Assembly: GCF_934560975.1 (NCBI RefSeq)
Contig: NZ_CAKTFO010000017.1
Location: 8,093-72,092, forward strand
Reading direction: 5' to 3'
Source of the DNA: an uncultured Sphingomonas sp.
GTDB taxonomy: Bacteria; Pseudomonadota; Alphaproteobacteria; Sphingomonadales; Sphingomonadaceae
DNA length: 64,000 nucleotides
The first letter of the stretch is position 1. Each line of letters opens with the position of its first letter. Below are positions 1 through 7,306 of this stretch, piece by piece. The translations under genes and the position numbers were made by a program. The notes under the pieces were generated by a model that did no database searches, was not told the origin of the DNA, and saw nothing but the letters and a program-made list of their open reading frames with translations.

Positions 1-192
1 ACCGCCGACATCCGCAACAGCGACAAGGTGGCGCAGGTGATGCTCGGCGGGCGGCTGTTCGATGCGGCCACGCTGAACGAGGTGGCGACCGGCACGCGCA
101 AGCGGCAGGCTTATTGGTGGGAAGGCGCTACCGGCGGCGGCAGCACCGGCGTGCGGCTGACCACCGGCCATGGCCACGGCGACGTCGACTGA
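1..192 (+). CDS. C-terminal end of an amidohydrolase (imidazolonepropionase-like), partial
   Basis: Only the last 63 residues are in the window; the frame is open from base 1 and ends in TGA at 190-192. The segment has the tail typical of large secreted amidohydrolases: DKVAQVMLGGRLFDAATL, then a Trp-Trp-Glu-Gly-Ala-Thr-Gly-Gly-Gly stretch and a His-rich end (TTGHGHGDVD). In the family this end packs on the metal-dependent TIM-barrel hydrolase. Substrate cannot be told from the tail. The next gene starts 89 bases downstream on the same strand. Confidence 0.7.
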   Translation, partial: TADIRNSDKVAQVMLGGRLFDAATLNEVATGTRKRQAYWWEGATGGGSTGVRLTTGHGHGDVD

Positions 193-281
193 ACGATCCG
201 GCCGCCGGATGGTGACTGCGCCCTTTCCGTTTCCCGCCGTCCGGCGTCGAAACGGGAAGGGCGCACAACCGTTGTCGGGCG

Positions 282-1367
282 ATGAGCGTCGCCGCCCCCG
301 ACCCCGCCTCGCCCCGTATCTGGCTGCCGCGCCGGCTGCTGCTGACGCGTTCGGCGCGGGAGTGGGCGCACGGGCGCGGCATTGCGGAGCGGGCCGCCGC
401 GCGGGGCGTGGAGGTGCGGGAGCTGCCGGGCGACAGGCTTGCGCTTGATCTGGGCGACGATCCCAAACGGGCCTATGCCGAGGCCAAGGCGACGCTGGCG
501 GTAGTGGTGGCGCCGCCCTCCAAGCGCAAGCTGCAGCCGATCGCGCCCAGCGCCGACTGGCGTGTCGACCTGGCGGAGGGCTGCCCGGCGCATTGCGGCT
601 ATTGCTATCTCGCCGGATCGCTCAAGGGGCCGCCGATCACGCGGGTCTATGCCAATCTTGAGGAAATCATCGCCGGCCTGCCCGCTTATCTCGGCCAGGG
701 CACGATCACCTCGCGCAGCCGGACGCGGCAACACGAAGGCACGACGTTTGAGGCATCCTGCTACACCGACCCACTCGCCTTGGAGCCGCTGACGGGATCG
801 CTCTCCGCCCTGATTGCCTGGTTCGGCCAGTGGCAGGCCGATGCCCAGCTGCGCTTCACCACCAAGTTCGCGGACGTGGCGCCGTTGCTCCCGCTCGACC
901 ATGGCGGGCGGACGCGGATGCGGGCATCGATCAACCCCCGTGGCTTTGCCCGCTTTGAAGGCGGCACGTCTCCAGTGGCAGCGCGCCTGGCCGCGCTGCG
1001 GCGGATGGCGGATGCCGGCTATCCCATCGGGCTGACGATTGCGCCGATCATCGCGGCCGAGGGCTGGGAGACCGCCTATGGCGAACTGATCGAGCAGGCC
1101 GCCACGGCGCTGGCGGGGGCGGACGATCCCGACCTCACCGTCGAACTCATCACCCACCGCTTCAACCCCGGCTCCAAAATGGTGCTGGAAAGCTGGTATC
1201 CTGGCTCCGATCTCGACATGACCGACCTCAATCGCACCACCAAGCGGACCAAGTTCGGTAGCGAGAAACAGGTCTACGACGCCGACACGATGCGCCGCCT
1301 GCGGACCTTCTTCGAGGGGCGCATCGCGGAGCGGCTGCCGGCCGCCCGGATCCTGTATTGGACATGA
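282..1367 (+). CDS. Spore photoproduct lyase-like radical SAM protein (SplB homologue)
   Basis: 361 residues, close in length and sequence pattern to Bacillus SplB (about 342). The radical-SAM cluster motif CPAHCGYC gives Cys101, Cys105 and Cys108 for the 4Fe-4S cluster. The segment TTFEASC places Cys160 where B. subtilis SplB has Cys141, the hydrogen-atom donor in thymine-dimer repair. Other SplB-like blocks are FTTKFADVAPLL, RMRASINP, DAGYPIGLTIAPI and VELITHRFNP. Known SplB repairs the spore photoproduct; this organism is not a spore former, so the real lesion or substrate is unknown. It overlaps the following phosphoesterase by ATGA, so the two are probably co-translated. Confidence 0.85.
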   Translation: MSVAAPDPASPRIWLPRRLLLTRSAREWAHGRGIAERAAARGVEVRELPGDRLALDLGDDPKRAYAEAKATLAVVVAPPSKRKLQPIAPSADWRVDLAEGCPAHCGYCYLAGSLKGPPITRVYANLEEIIAGLPAYLGQGTITSRSRTRQHEGTTFEASCYTDPLALEPLTGSLSALIAWFGQWQADAQLRFTTKFADVAPLLPLDHGGRTRMRASINPRGFARFEGGTSPVAARLAALRRMADAGYPIGLTIAPIIAAEGWETAYGELIEQAATALAGADDPDLTVELITHRFNPGSKMVLESWYPGSDLDMTDLNRTTKRTKFGSEKQVYDADTMRRLRTFFEGRIAERLPAARILYWT

Positions 1368-1873
1368 CGATCCTGTTCACGTCCGACACGCATTTCGGGG
1401 ATCATCGCACCCTAAACATCTGGAAGCGTCCGTTCGCCGACGCGGCGGAGATGGACGCGCTGATGATCGAGCGCTGGAATGCGGCCGTCGCACAAGAGGA
1501 TGAGGTGTGGCACCTCGGCGACTTCGCCCGCCGCCCCGACGACGTTCCAGCCCTCTTGTCGCGGCTGAACGGGACCAAGCACCTGGTGCGCGGCAACAAC
1601 GATCCGGCGGCGACACTCGCCGCGTCGGGGTGGGCCAGCGTGCACGATTATGTGGAACTCACCGTGGACGGGCGGGCGCTGGTGCTGTGCCATTATGCCT
1701 TTCGCGCATGGAACGGGCAGCATCGCGGCGCACTCAACCTCCATGGCCACAGCCATGGCCGGTTGAAGGCTCTGCCCCGCCAGTTCGACGTCGGCGTGGA
1801 TGTCCATGCCTTTACCCCGGTCACGCTCGACCAGCTGACCACCAGACCAAAAGGAGCTTCCCGTGGCGGATGA
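1364..1873 (+). CDS. Calcineurin-like metallophosphoesterase
   Basis: 169 residues. The five metal-binding blocks of the family are visible in order: SDTHFGDHR near the N-terminus, HLGDFA, RGNND, CHYAF and HGHSHG, so a two-metal phosphoesterase active site is complete. The ATG at 1364 overlaps the TGA of the SPL-like gene; an in-frame TTG six bases earlier is less likely. Its end overlaps the next gene's GTG start. The single-domain size resembles YfcE/MJ0936-type enzymes; the substrate is unknown. Tight coupling to the SPL-like gene hints at a shared nucleotide or nucleic-acid role, which is inference only. Confidence 0.85.
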   Translation: MTILFTSDTHFGDHRTLNIWKRPFADAAEMDALMIERWNAAVAQEDEVWHLGDFARRPDDVPALLSRLNGTKHLVRGNNDPAATLAASGWASVHDYVELTVDGRALVLCHYAFRAWNGQHRGALNLHGHSHGRLKALPRQFDVGVDVHAFTPVTLDQLTTRPKGASRGG

Positions 1874-3200
1874 TCGACGCGGACGCGCGGTGCCGAGCGG
1901 CCGCATCTCGCGTCTCGGCCGCTTCGGCAGGCTCGCGGGCGGCGTGGCCGGCGGCATGCTGGCGGAGGGCGCGCGCCGGCTCGCCTCCGGCGAACGGCCG
2001 CGCATGGGCGACCTGCTCATGACGCCGGCCAATGCGGCGCGGGTGGCGGACCAGCTTGCCCACCTGCGCGGGGCCGCGATGAAACTCGGCCAGATGATCT
2101 CCATGGATGCCGGCGACCTGCTGCCGGCGGAGCTGACCCAGATCCTCGCCCGCCTGCGCGACAATGCCCACCACATGCCGCCCCCACAGCTGGACCGCGT
2201 GCTGGCACAGGCATGGGGCCGCGACTGGCGGGGACGGTTCAGGCACTTCCAAGCGCATCCGATCGCCGCCGCCTCCATCGGCCAGGTCCACCGTGCCGAG
2301 CTGCCCGACGGACGCGTGCTGGCGATCAAGGTCCAGTATCCGGGCGTGGCCGCCAGCATCGATGCCGACGTGGACAATGTCGCGACCCTGCTCCGCGTCT
2401 CGGGCCTGCTGCCGCGCGAGCTCGATATCGCGCCCCTGCTGGCGGAGGCCAAGCGGCAGCTGCGCGAGGAGGCCGATTACCGGCGCGAACGCGACATGCT
2501 GGAGCGGTATCGTGCGCTGATCGGCGACGATCCCGCCTATCGCGTCCCCGCCTCCGTCCCGGACCTCAGCACCGACAACGTGCTGGCGATGGAGTTCGTC
2601 GACGGCGTTCCGATCGAAACGCTGGAAACCCAGCCGCAGGCCGTGCGGGACCAGGCCGCCGACGCCCTGGTCCGCCTCGTCCTGCGCGAACTGTTCGGAT
2701 GGAGCGTGATGCAGACCGATCCGAACTTCGCCAATTACCGCTGGCAGGCGGGAACGGGCCGGCTGGTCCTGCTCGATTTCGGCGCCGCGCGGCCGGTTCC
2801 GGCGGAAACCCGCCGCGGCTATCACCGGCTGTTGATGGCTGCGCTCGACGGCGACCGCGATCGCGTGCGTGCCGCCGCCGTGTCCGCCGGCTTTCTCGGG
2901 TCGGCCGCAGTCGAACGGCACGGCGAGGTCGTCGACCGCATGCTCGACGTGATCCTGGCCGAGCTGCGCCAGTCCGGCCCGTTCGACTTCGGCGACCGTC
3001 GCTTCGTGTCGGTCCTGCGCGAGGAGGCGATGGTGATGGCCGAGGACAAGGCGACCTGGCACGTGCCGCCGGTCGACACATTGTTCGTCCAGCGCAAGGT
3101 CAGCGGCACGGCGCTGCTGTGTGCGCGCCTCAAGGCCCGGGTGGACGTGCGCGGCCTGATCGAGGGGTACCGGGACGCGCCCGGCGATCAGAAGGCGTAG
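1863..3200 (+). CDS. ABC1/ADCK family atypical kinase (COQ8/AarF-like)
   Basis: 445 residues. GTG start at 1863 preceded by AAAAGGAGC, a strong ribosome site. The family's KxGQ motif (Lys74-Gln77), the Ala-rich loop AAASIGQVH (about 136-143), the ATP lysine in LAIKVQYP (Lys156), the catalytic block MQTDPNFAN (Asp286, Asn291) and DFG (305-307) are all present. The MQTDPN form is that of the COQ8/ADCK3 clade rather than the longer membrane-anchored UbiB proteins. Relatives support ubiquinone biosynthesis through ATPase activity. It overlaps the phosphoesterase by 11 bases and its tail overlaps the convergent SPL-family gene by 13 bases. Confidence 0.88.
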   Translation: MADDRRGRAVPSGRISRLGRFGRLAGGVAGGMLAEGARRLASGERPRMGDLLMTPANAARVADQLAHLRGAAMKLGQMISMDAGDLLPAELTQILARLRDNAHHMPPPQLDRVLAQAWGRDWRGRFRHFQAHPIAAASIGQVHRAELPDGRVLAIKVQYPGVAASIDADVDNVATLLRVSGLLPRELDIAPLLAEAKRQLREEADYRRERDMLERYRALIGDDPAYRVPASVPDLSTDNVLAMEFVDGVPIETLETQPQAVRDQAADALVRLVLRELFGWSVMQTDPNFANYRWQAGTGRLVLLDFGAARPVPAETRRGYHRLLMAALDGDRDRVRAAAVSAGFLGSAAVERHGEVVDRMLDVILAELRQSGPFDFGDRRFVSVLREEAMVMAEDKATWHVPPVDTLFVQRKVSGTALLCARLKARVDVRGLIEGYRDAPGDQKA

Positions 3201-4252
3201 CGCACCTCGCAATAAGGCAAGGCCTGCCCCAGCCAGCCGAGAAAGCGATCGAGCCATTGCCGCTTCCATGCGGCCTTGTAGCGGAGGTTCTGCATGCCCG
3301 ACTGGCTCCACTTGCGTTCCTGGATGTCGGGCCGCCACAGCCACTCTTCCGCGCCAGGATGCCAGCGCAGGTTGAGCTGATGCAGGCTTTCATTGTGGGT
3401 GAGGAAGATCACTTCGCACTTGAGCTGCGCCTTGGCCCTTGGCGACAAGGCGTCGTCCAGTTGCGCGAACAACGCCTTCCACTCCCCCCCCCATTGTTCG
3501 TGCACGATCACCGGCGAGAAGTTGACGTGAACCTCGTAGCCTGCCTCCACGAAGTCGTTGATGGCGGCGATGCGTTCGGACATGGGTGACGTCCGCACAT
3601 CCACGATCCTGGCGATCGTCTCCGGCATCAGCGAGAAGCGGATGCGGGTGCGTCCCTGCGGATCGTAGCCGAGCAGGTCGCGGTTGACATATTTGGTGGC
3701 GAACGACCCCTTCGCCCCCGGCATGGCGCGGAATGCGGCCACGAGGTCGCGCACATTGTTGGACAGCGACGCGTCGAGCGACAGGTCGCCATTCTCGCCG
3801 AGATCATAGACCCAGTCGGCCGGATCGATGCTGTTCGGCTCCGGCTTGGGCCCGAGCCGGGCGGCGTGGCGGGCGAGGGCCCGGGTGATGTCGTCAATGT
3901 TGACGAAGACAGAGATCGGATTGGCGTACCCCTTGCGCCGGCCGACATAGCAATAGCTGCACGCCATGGCGCAGCCGTTGGAGGAGGACGGGGCGATGAA
4001 GTCGGCCGATCGCCCGTTGGGCCGCATCTGCATCCCCTTCTTGACGCCCAGCACCAGGATCTCGCGTTTCACCTTCAGCCAATCGTCGGCCAGCGCGGGA
4101 TCGGACAGCTGCGGAATCTGCCAATGGCTGGCGACCTCCACCAGTTCGGCCTGCGGGAAGCGGGCAAGGATCTCCCGCCCTCGCGCAAAGTCGCGGACGC
4201 CCGGCTCCAGATAGATCAGCTTGGGGTCGACGAGCGTGCGCGGAAGGGCCAT
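3188..4252 (-). CDS. SPL-family radical SAM protein (second, diverged paralogue)
   Basis: 354 residues from the ATG at 4252. The cluster motif CAMACSYC supplies Cys94, Cys98 and Cys101, and the overall order of blocks is that of spore photoproduct lyase-like proteins of non-sporulating alphaproteobacteria. Unlike the paralogue at 282-1367, the block aligned with SplB's donor Cys reads LSLDASLSNN, with Leu where the donor cysteine should be. It also has an insert after the cluster (about residues 130-155). It therefore probably uses a different hydrogen donor or does a different reaction. An upstream extension of the frame exists, but the homologous region begins at MALPRTLVDP. Confidence 0.85.
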   Translation of the reverse strand: MALPRTLVDPKLIYLEPGVRDFARGREILARFPQAELVEVASHWQIPQLSDPALADDWLKVKREILVLGVKKGMQMRPNGRSADFIAPSSSNGCAMACSYCYVGRRKGYANPISVFVNIDDITRALARHAARLGPKPEPNSIDPADWVYDLGENGDLSLDASLSNNVRDLVAAFRAMPGAKGSFATKYVNRDLLGYDPQGRTRIRFSLMPETIARIVDVRTSPMSERIAAINDFVEAGYEVHVNFSPVIVHEQWGGEWKALFAQLDDALSPRAKAQLKCEVIFLTHNESLHQLNLRWHPGAEEWLWRPDIQERKWSQSGMQNLRYKAAWKRQWLDRFLGWLGQALPYCEVRYAF

Positions 4253-4340
4253 GTCACCGCATATGGGCGCGATCCCCCGCCCTCGCCACGACCGCAACCG
4301 GCGCGATGGCACCCGCGCCGCCGACAAGCCGGTGCCGGTG

Positions 4341-4721
4341 CTAGGGCCGGGTGTCGCGCAACAGCATTGCCGCTGCCTGCCAGACCGTATCCGGGCTAAC
4401 CGGCTTTTCGCATCGCACCACATCGACGAAGCGGGGCGGGATCACCTTGTGGTCGTAACCGGTGGCGAACACGATCGGTACGCCGCGCGTCCGCAGCAGA
4501 TCCGCCACCGGAAAGATCATGTCCCCGTTCAGGTTGATGTCGAGGATGGCCACATCGATGCGGTCGGCCGACCCGATCAGCGCCATTGCCCGCTCGACCG
4601 ACGGCGCGGGACCGATCACGGTTGCCCCGGCCTTGACCAGTTCGCGCCGGAGGTCGTCGGCCACGTAATATTCGTCTTCCACTACCAAAACGGCATGGCT
4701 CACCAGTGCGGCACCGGTCAT
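4341..4721 (-). CDS. Single-domain response regulator
   Basis: 126 residues, a receiver domain with no output domain. The acidic pair is Glu15-Asp16, the phosphorylation site is Asp61 in AILDINLNGD, the switch Thr is in FATGYD, and the conserved Lys is in CEKPV. Its ATG overlaps the kinase stop codon (ATGA), so it is the cognate partner of the HWE kinase just upstream. Such stand-alone receivers often shuttle phosphate or control a partner protein by binding. Confidence 0.9.
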   Translation of the reverse strand: MTGAALVSHAVLVVEDEYYVADDLRRELVKAGATVIGPAPSVERAMALIGSADRIDVAILDINLNGDMIFPVADLLRTRGVPIVFATGYDHKVIPPRFVDVVRCEKPVSPDTVWQAAAMLLRDTRP

Positions 4722-6136
4722 GGCCGCCGTCCGCCCACGAGATTGCTGTCCGATACCGAAATGGCGATGGTGCAGTGAACGCCATCCGGCCCCAGTTCGA
4801 AATGGGTGTCGGCGCCAAGCTGGTAAGGCAGCGCCCGCTCGATCAGTTCACGGCCCTGGCCGCTGCCCTGCGGTGCCAGCGCCGCCGCCGGCATCCGGAC
4901 GCCGCTTTCCCGCCAGTCGATCTCCAGCCGCGGCCGTCCGCTGGTGTCGGGTGCCCCCAGTTGCCAGCGGATCGCAAGGTGCCCCTGTGGTTGGGCGAGC
5001 GCCCCATATTTCATTGCGTTGGTCGCCAGTTCGTGCAGCGCCATGGCGAGCGTCTGCACCATGCTGGAGCGGAGGCGGATGCCGGGCGGCCCGTCCAGCG
5101 CGACCCGGTCGGCTGCCCCGTCCATTGCCGCAAGTTCGGTGCCGAGCAGTTCGTCGAATGCTACCCGATCGCTTTCGCCCAGCCGCGACAAGAGGCCCTG
5201 GACGCGCGCCAGCGCCTCCAGCCGGTCGCGAAAGCGAGTGCGGAAATCGGCGTAATCGCCGCTCGCCTCCCCGGTCCGCTCCGCCACGGAGCGCACCACG
5301 CCCAGCAGGTTGCGGGTGCGATGCTGCAACTCGGCCACCAGCACCTGCTGGCGTTCCTGCAACGCGAGCAGGTCGTCCACATCGGTCGAGGTGCCGAGCC
5401 ATTCGATCACCTCACCGTCCGGTCCCAGCGCCGCCATCGCGCGCGTGCGGAAGTGGCGGTATCTTTGCTCCGCCTGGTGAAAGATGCGCCCCTCCATGGT
5501 CATTGCCTCCGCCGCATTGGCGCGCGACCAGGCCGAGCGGGCCGCCTCGCGGTCGTCGGGATGCAGCGCCCGCAGCCAACCGGCGCCGGCGCTGTCCTCG
5601 ACGTTGAGGCCGGTATAGGCGACCCACTGCGGGCTCGCCCAGGTCCAGTTACCGCCCTCGCCGGCGCGCCACACAAGCTGCGGGATCCCTTCCACCAGCG
5701 TACGAAACCGCACTTCGCTTTCGCCAAGCTCGCGGTTCTTGCCTTCCAGCTCGCGGGTGCGTTCCTCCACCCGCCGGTCCAGCGTCTTGTTGGTTTCCAG
5801 CAGGCTGTTGTTGGCGGTCTCCAGTTCTTCGGTGAGGACCTGCATCTCCTCGAACGCAACGCGCAACTCCTCCTGGTCCTGGTCTGACTGGAGCTGGGCG
5901 ACGAGGCCCGCCTGCGTGTTCAGCTCGTGCACGGCCGAAGCCTTGGAGTAAGCGGTGTTGGCGGCCTGAAGCTCGCGCGCCTGCCCGGTTACTCGACGCA
6001 GCAGCCGGTCGCGCTCGTCAACAAGCCGGTCGACCTCGTCCGCCGACGCCTCCAAGGCGGTGCGCAGCTGCTCCACCTCGTCGAGCAGCCGGTCTAGCTC
6101 GCGCTTGTCGTCCATTACCTTGCCAGCATCGGTCAT
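4718..6136 (-). CDS. PAS-containing HWE-family sensor histidine kinase
   Basis: 472 residues from ATG 6136. No signal peptide or membrane segment is apparent, so it is a soluble sensor. Residues about 1-140 are predicted coiled coil rich in Glu and Arg; a PAS domain follows (LVEGIPQLVWRAGEGG onward to TSTDVDDL). The kinase core has the HWE-type H-box ELQHRTRNLLGVV, an N-box with HELATNAMKYGAL and the Trp-x-Glu signature in DWRESG. The ligand of the PAS domain is not evident. It is divergent from cheB across a 100-base gap and followed by its response regulator. Confidence 0.88.
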   Translation of the reverse strand: MTDAGKVMDDKRELDRLLDEVEQLRTALEASADEVDRLVDERDRLLRRVTGQARELQAANTAYSKASAVHELNTQAGLVAQLQSDQDQEELRVAFEEMQVLTEELETANNSLLETNKTLDRRVEERTRELEGKNRELGESEVRFRTLVEGIPQLVWRAGEGGNWTWASPQWVAYTGLNVEDSAGAGWLRALHPDDREAARSAWSRANAAEAMTMEGRIFHQAEQRYRHFRTRAMAALGPDGEVIEWLGTSTDVDDLLALQERQQVLVAELQHRTRNLLGVVRSVAERTGEASGDYADFRTRFRDRLEALARVQGLLSRLGESDRVAFDELLGTELAAMDGAADRVALDGPPGIRLRSSMVQTLAMALHELATNAMKYGALAQPQGHLAIRWQLGAPDTSGRPRLEIDWRESGVRMPAAALAPQGSGQGRELIERALPYQLGADTHFELGPDGVHCTIAISVSDSNLVGGRRP

Positions 6137-6238
6137 GTGGAGTCCCTGCCCGCAACATGTAACGCGGCAAGCGATAAATCGTCCAGCCTGTGCACCCGGC
6201 ATGCGGCAAAATCGTTACTCCCTCGGCAGGAGCAGCAT

Positions 6239-7246
6239 ATGGCAACCAAGGACATCATCGTGATCGGATCGTCCGCGGGCGGGGTAGAGGCGCTGGGCCG
6301 CTTATGCGCGGCCTTGCCCGCTGACCTGCCGGCGACGATCTTCATCACGCAGCATTTGTCCCCATCGGCCAAGAGCGTGCTGCCGCAATTGCTCGACCGT
6401 GCCGGCCCACTGCCGGCGCTGTCGCCGGTCGATGGGCAGGAATTCGAACGCGGGCACATCTATGTGGCGGGGCCCGACCATCACCTGTTGGTGCGGCCCG
6501 GCCGGGTGCTGATCCGCCGCGGCCCCCATGAAAATCGCACACGGCCGGCGATCAACGCGCTGTTTCGCTCGGCGGCGCTGGCCTATGGCGCACGGGTGAC
6601 GGGGGTGGTGCTGACCGGCTTGCTGGACGACGGCACGGACGGACTGATCGCTATCAAGGCAGCAGGCGGCACGTCCGTCGTGCAGGATCCGGCCGAGGCC
6701 GAGTGGCCGTCCATGCCGCGCAATGCGGTCAAGCGCGATCATGTCGACCATGTCGTCCCGCTCGCCGGGCTCGCATCACTGCTGGCCGAGCTTGCGCGGG
6801 AGGATGCCGGGCCCAGCGTGCCCCTGCCCCAGGAATATATCACAGAGGACCGAATCGCCGCTCAGGAGTTCGCCGTCATGGGAACCGAGATCGAGACGCC
6901 CGGCCACGCCAGCCCCTTCTCCTGCCCTGATTGCGGTGGTGTGCTTAACCAGATCGAGACAGGGTCCGAGCTGCGGTTCCGATGCCAAGTGGGGCATGCT
7001 TTTACGCCGATTGGCCTAGCGGACGCGCAGAATGAAGAATTGGAGCGCGCATTGGGCATTGCGGTCCGAACGCATCGCGACCGCGTTCGCCTGTTCAGCC
7101 AGATGGCCGACAATGCACGGACGCGGAGCCTCCCTCATGCGGTTTCGCGCTGGGAGGAGGCATCCGCCGAGTCCGAGCAGATGATCGAGGTGCTGGAGCA
7201 GGCGACAAGCTCGCTCCGCAAGCCGCGGATCGACGGCGAAGGTTGA
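6239..7246 (+). CDS. cheB: CheB-type protein-glutamate methylesterase
   Basis: 335 residues; ATG 6239 has AGGAG nine bases upstream. The catalytic serine lies in GSSAGGVEAL (residues 10-19), His39 in ITQHL, and the catalytic Asp in LTGLLDDGTDG (about 131). There is no N-terminal receiver domain, unlike chemotaxis CheB. The C-terminal part (about residues 235-270) has CPDC and a later Cys-x-x-Gly-His, a small zinc-ribbon-like module, then a helical tail. With the CheR-PAS gene downstream and the HWE kinase upstream, this looks like an unlinked version of the CheB-CheR-PAS-kinase fusions common in alphaproteobacteria, not flagellar chemotaxis. Confidence 0.9.
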   Translation: MATKDIIVIGSSAGGVEALGRLCAALPADLPATIFITQHLSPSAKSVLPQLLDRAGPLPALSPVDGQEFERGHIYVAGPDHHLLVRPGRVLIRRGPHENRTRPAINALFRSAALAYGARVTGVVLTGLLDDGTDGLIAIKAAGGTSVVQDPAEAEWPSMPRNAVKRDHVDHVVPLAGLASLLAELAREDAGPSVPLPQEYITEDRIAAQEFAVMGTEIETPGHASPFSCPDCGGVLNQIETGSELRFRCQVGHAFTPIGLADAQNEELERALGIAVRTHRDRVRLFSQMADNARTRSLPHAVSRWEEASAESEQMIEVLEQATSSLRKPRIDGEG

Positions 7247-7251
7247 GGAGG

Positions 7252-7281
7252 GCCTGATCGCCTGGGGTCGGGCGATCAGGC
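7252..7281. terminator. Bidirectional hairpin between convergent cheB and cheR
   Basis: An 11-base-pair perfect stem (GCCTGATCGCC with GGCGATCAGGC) around an 8-base loop lies just after the cheB stop and before the cheR stop. It has no clear T-run on either side, so it may act as a transcript 3'-end stabiliser or a weak bidirectional terminator. Confidence 0.5.
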
Positions 7282-7306
7282 GGCGCGCCTGCATGATGCT
7301 CGGCGG

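Noticed and set aside
6137..6238. EcfG (general stress) promoter between the HWE kinase and cheB
   Set aside because: Only a weak GGACG...CGTT with 15-base spacing is present; the GGAAC half is missing.
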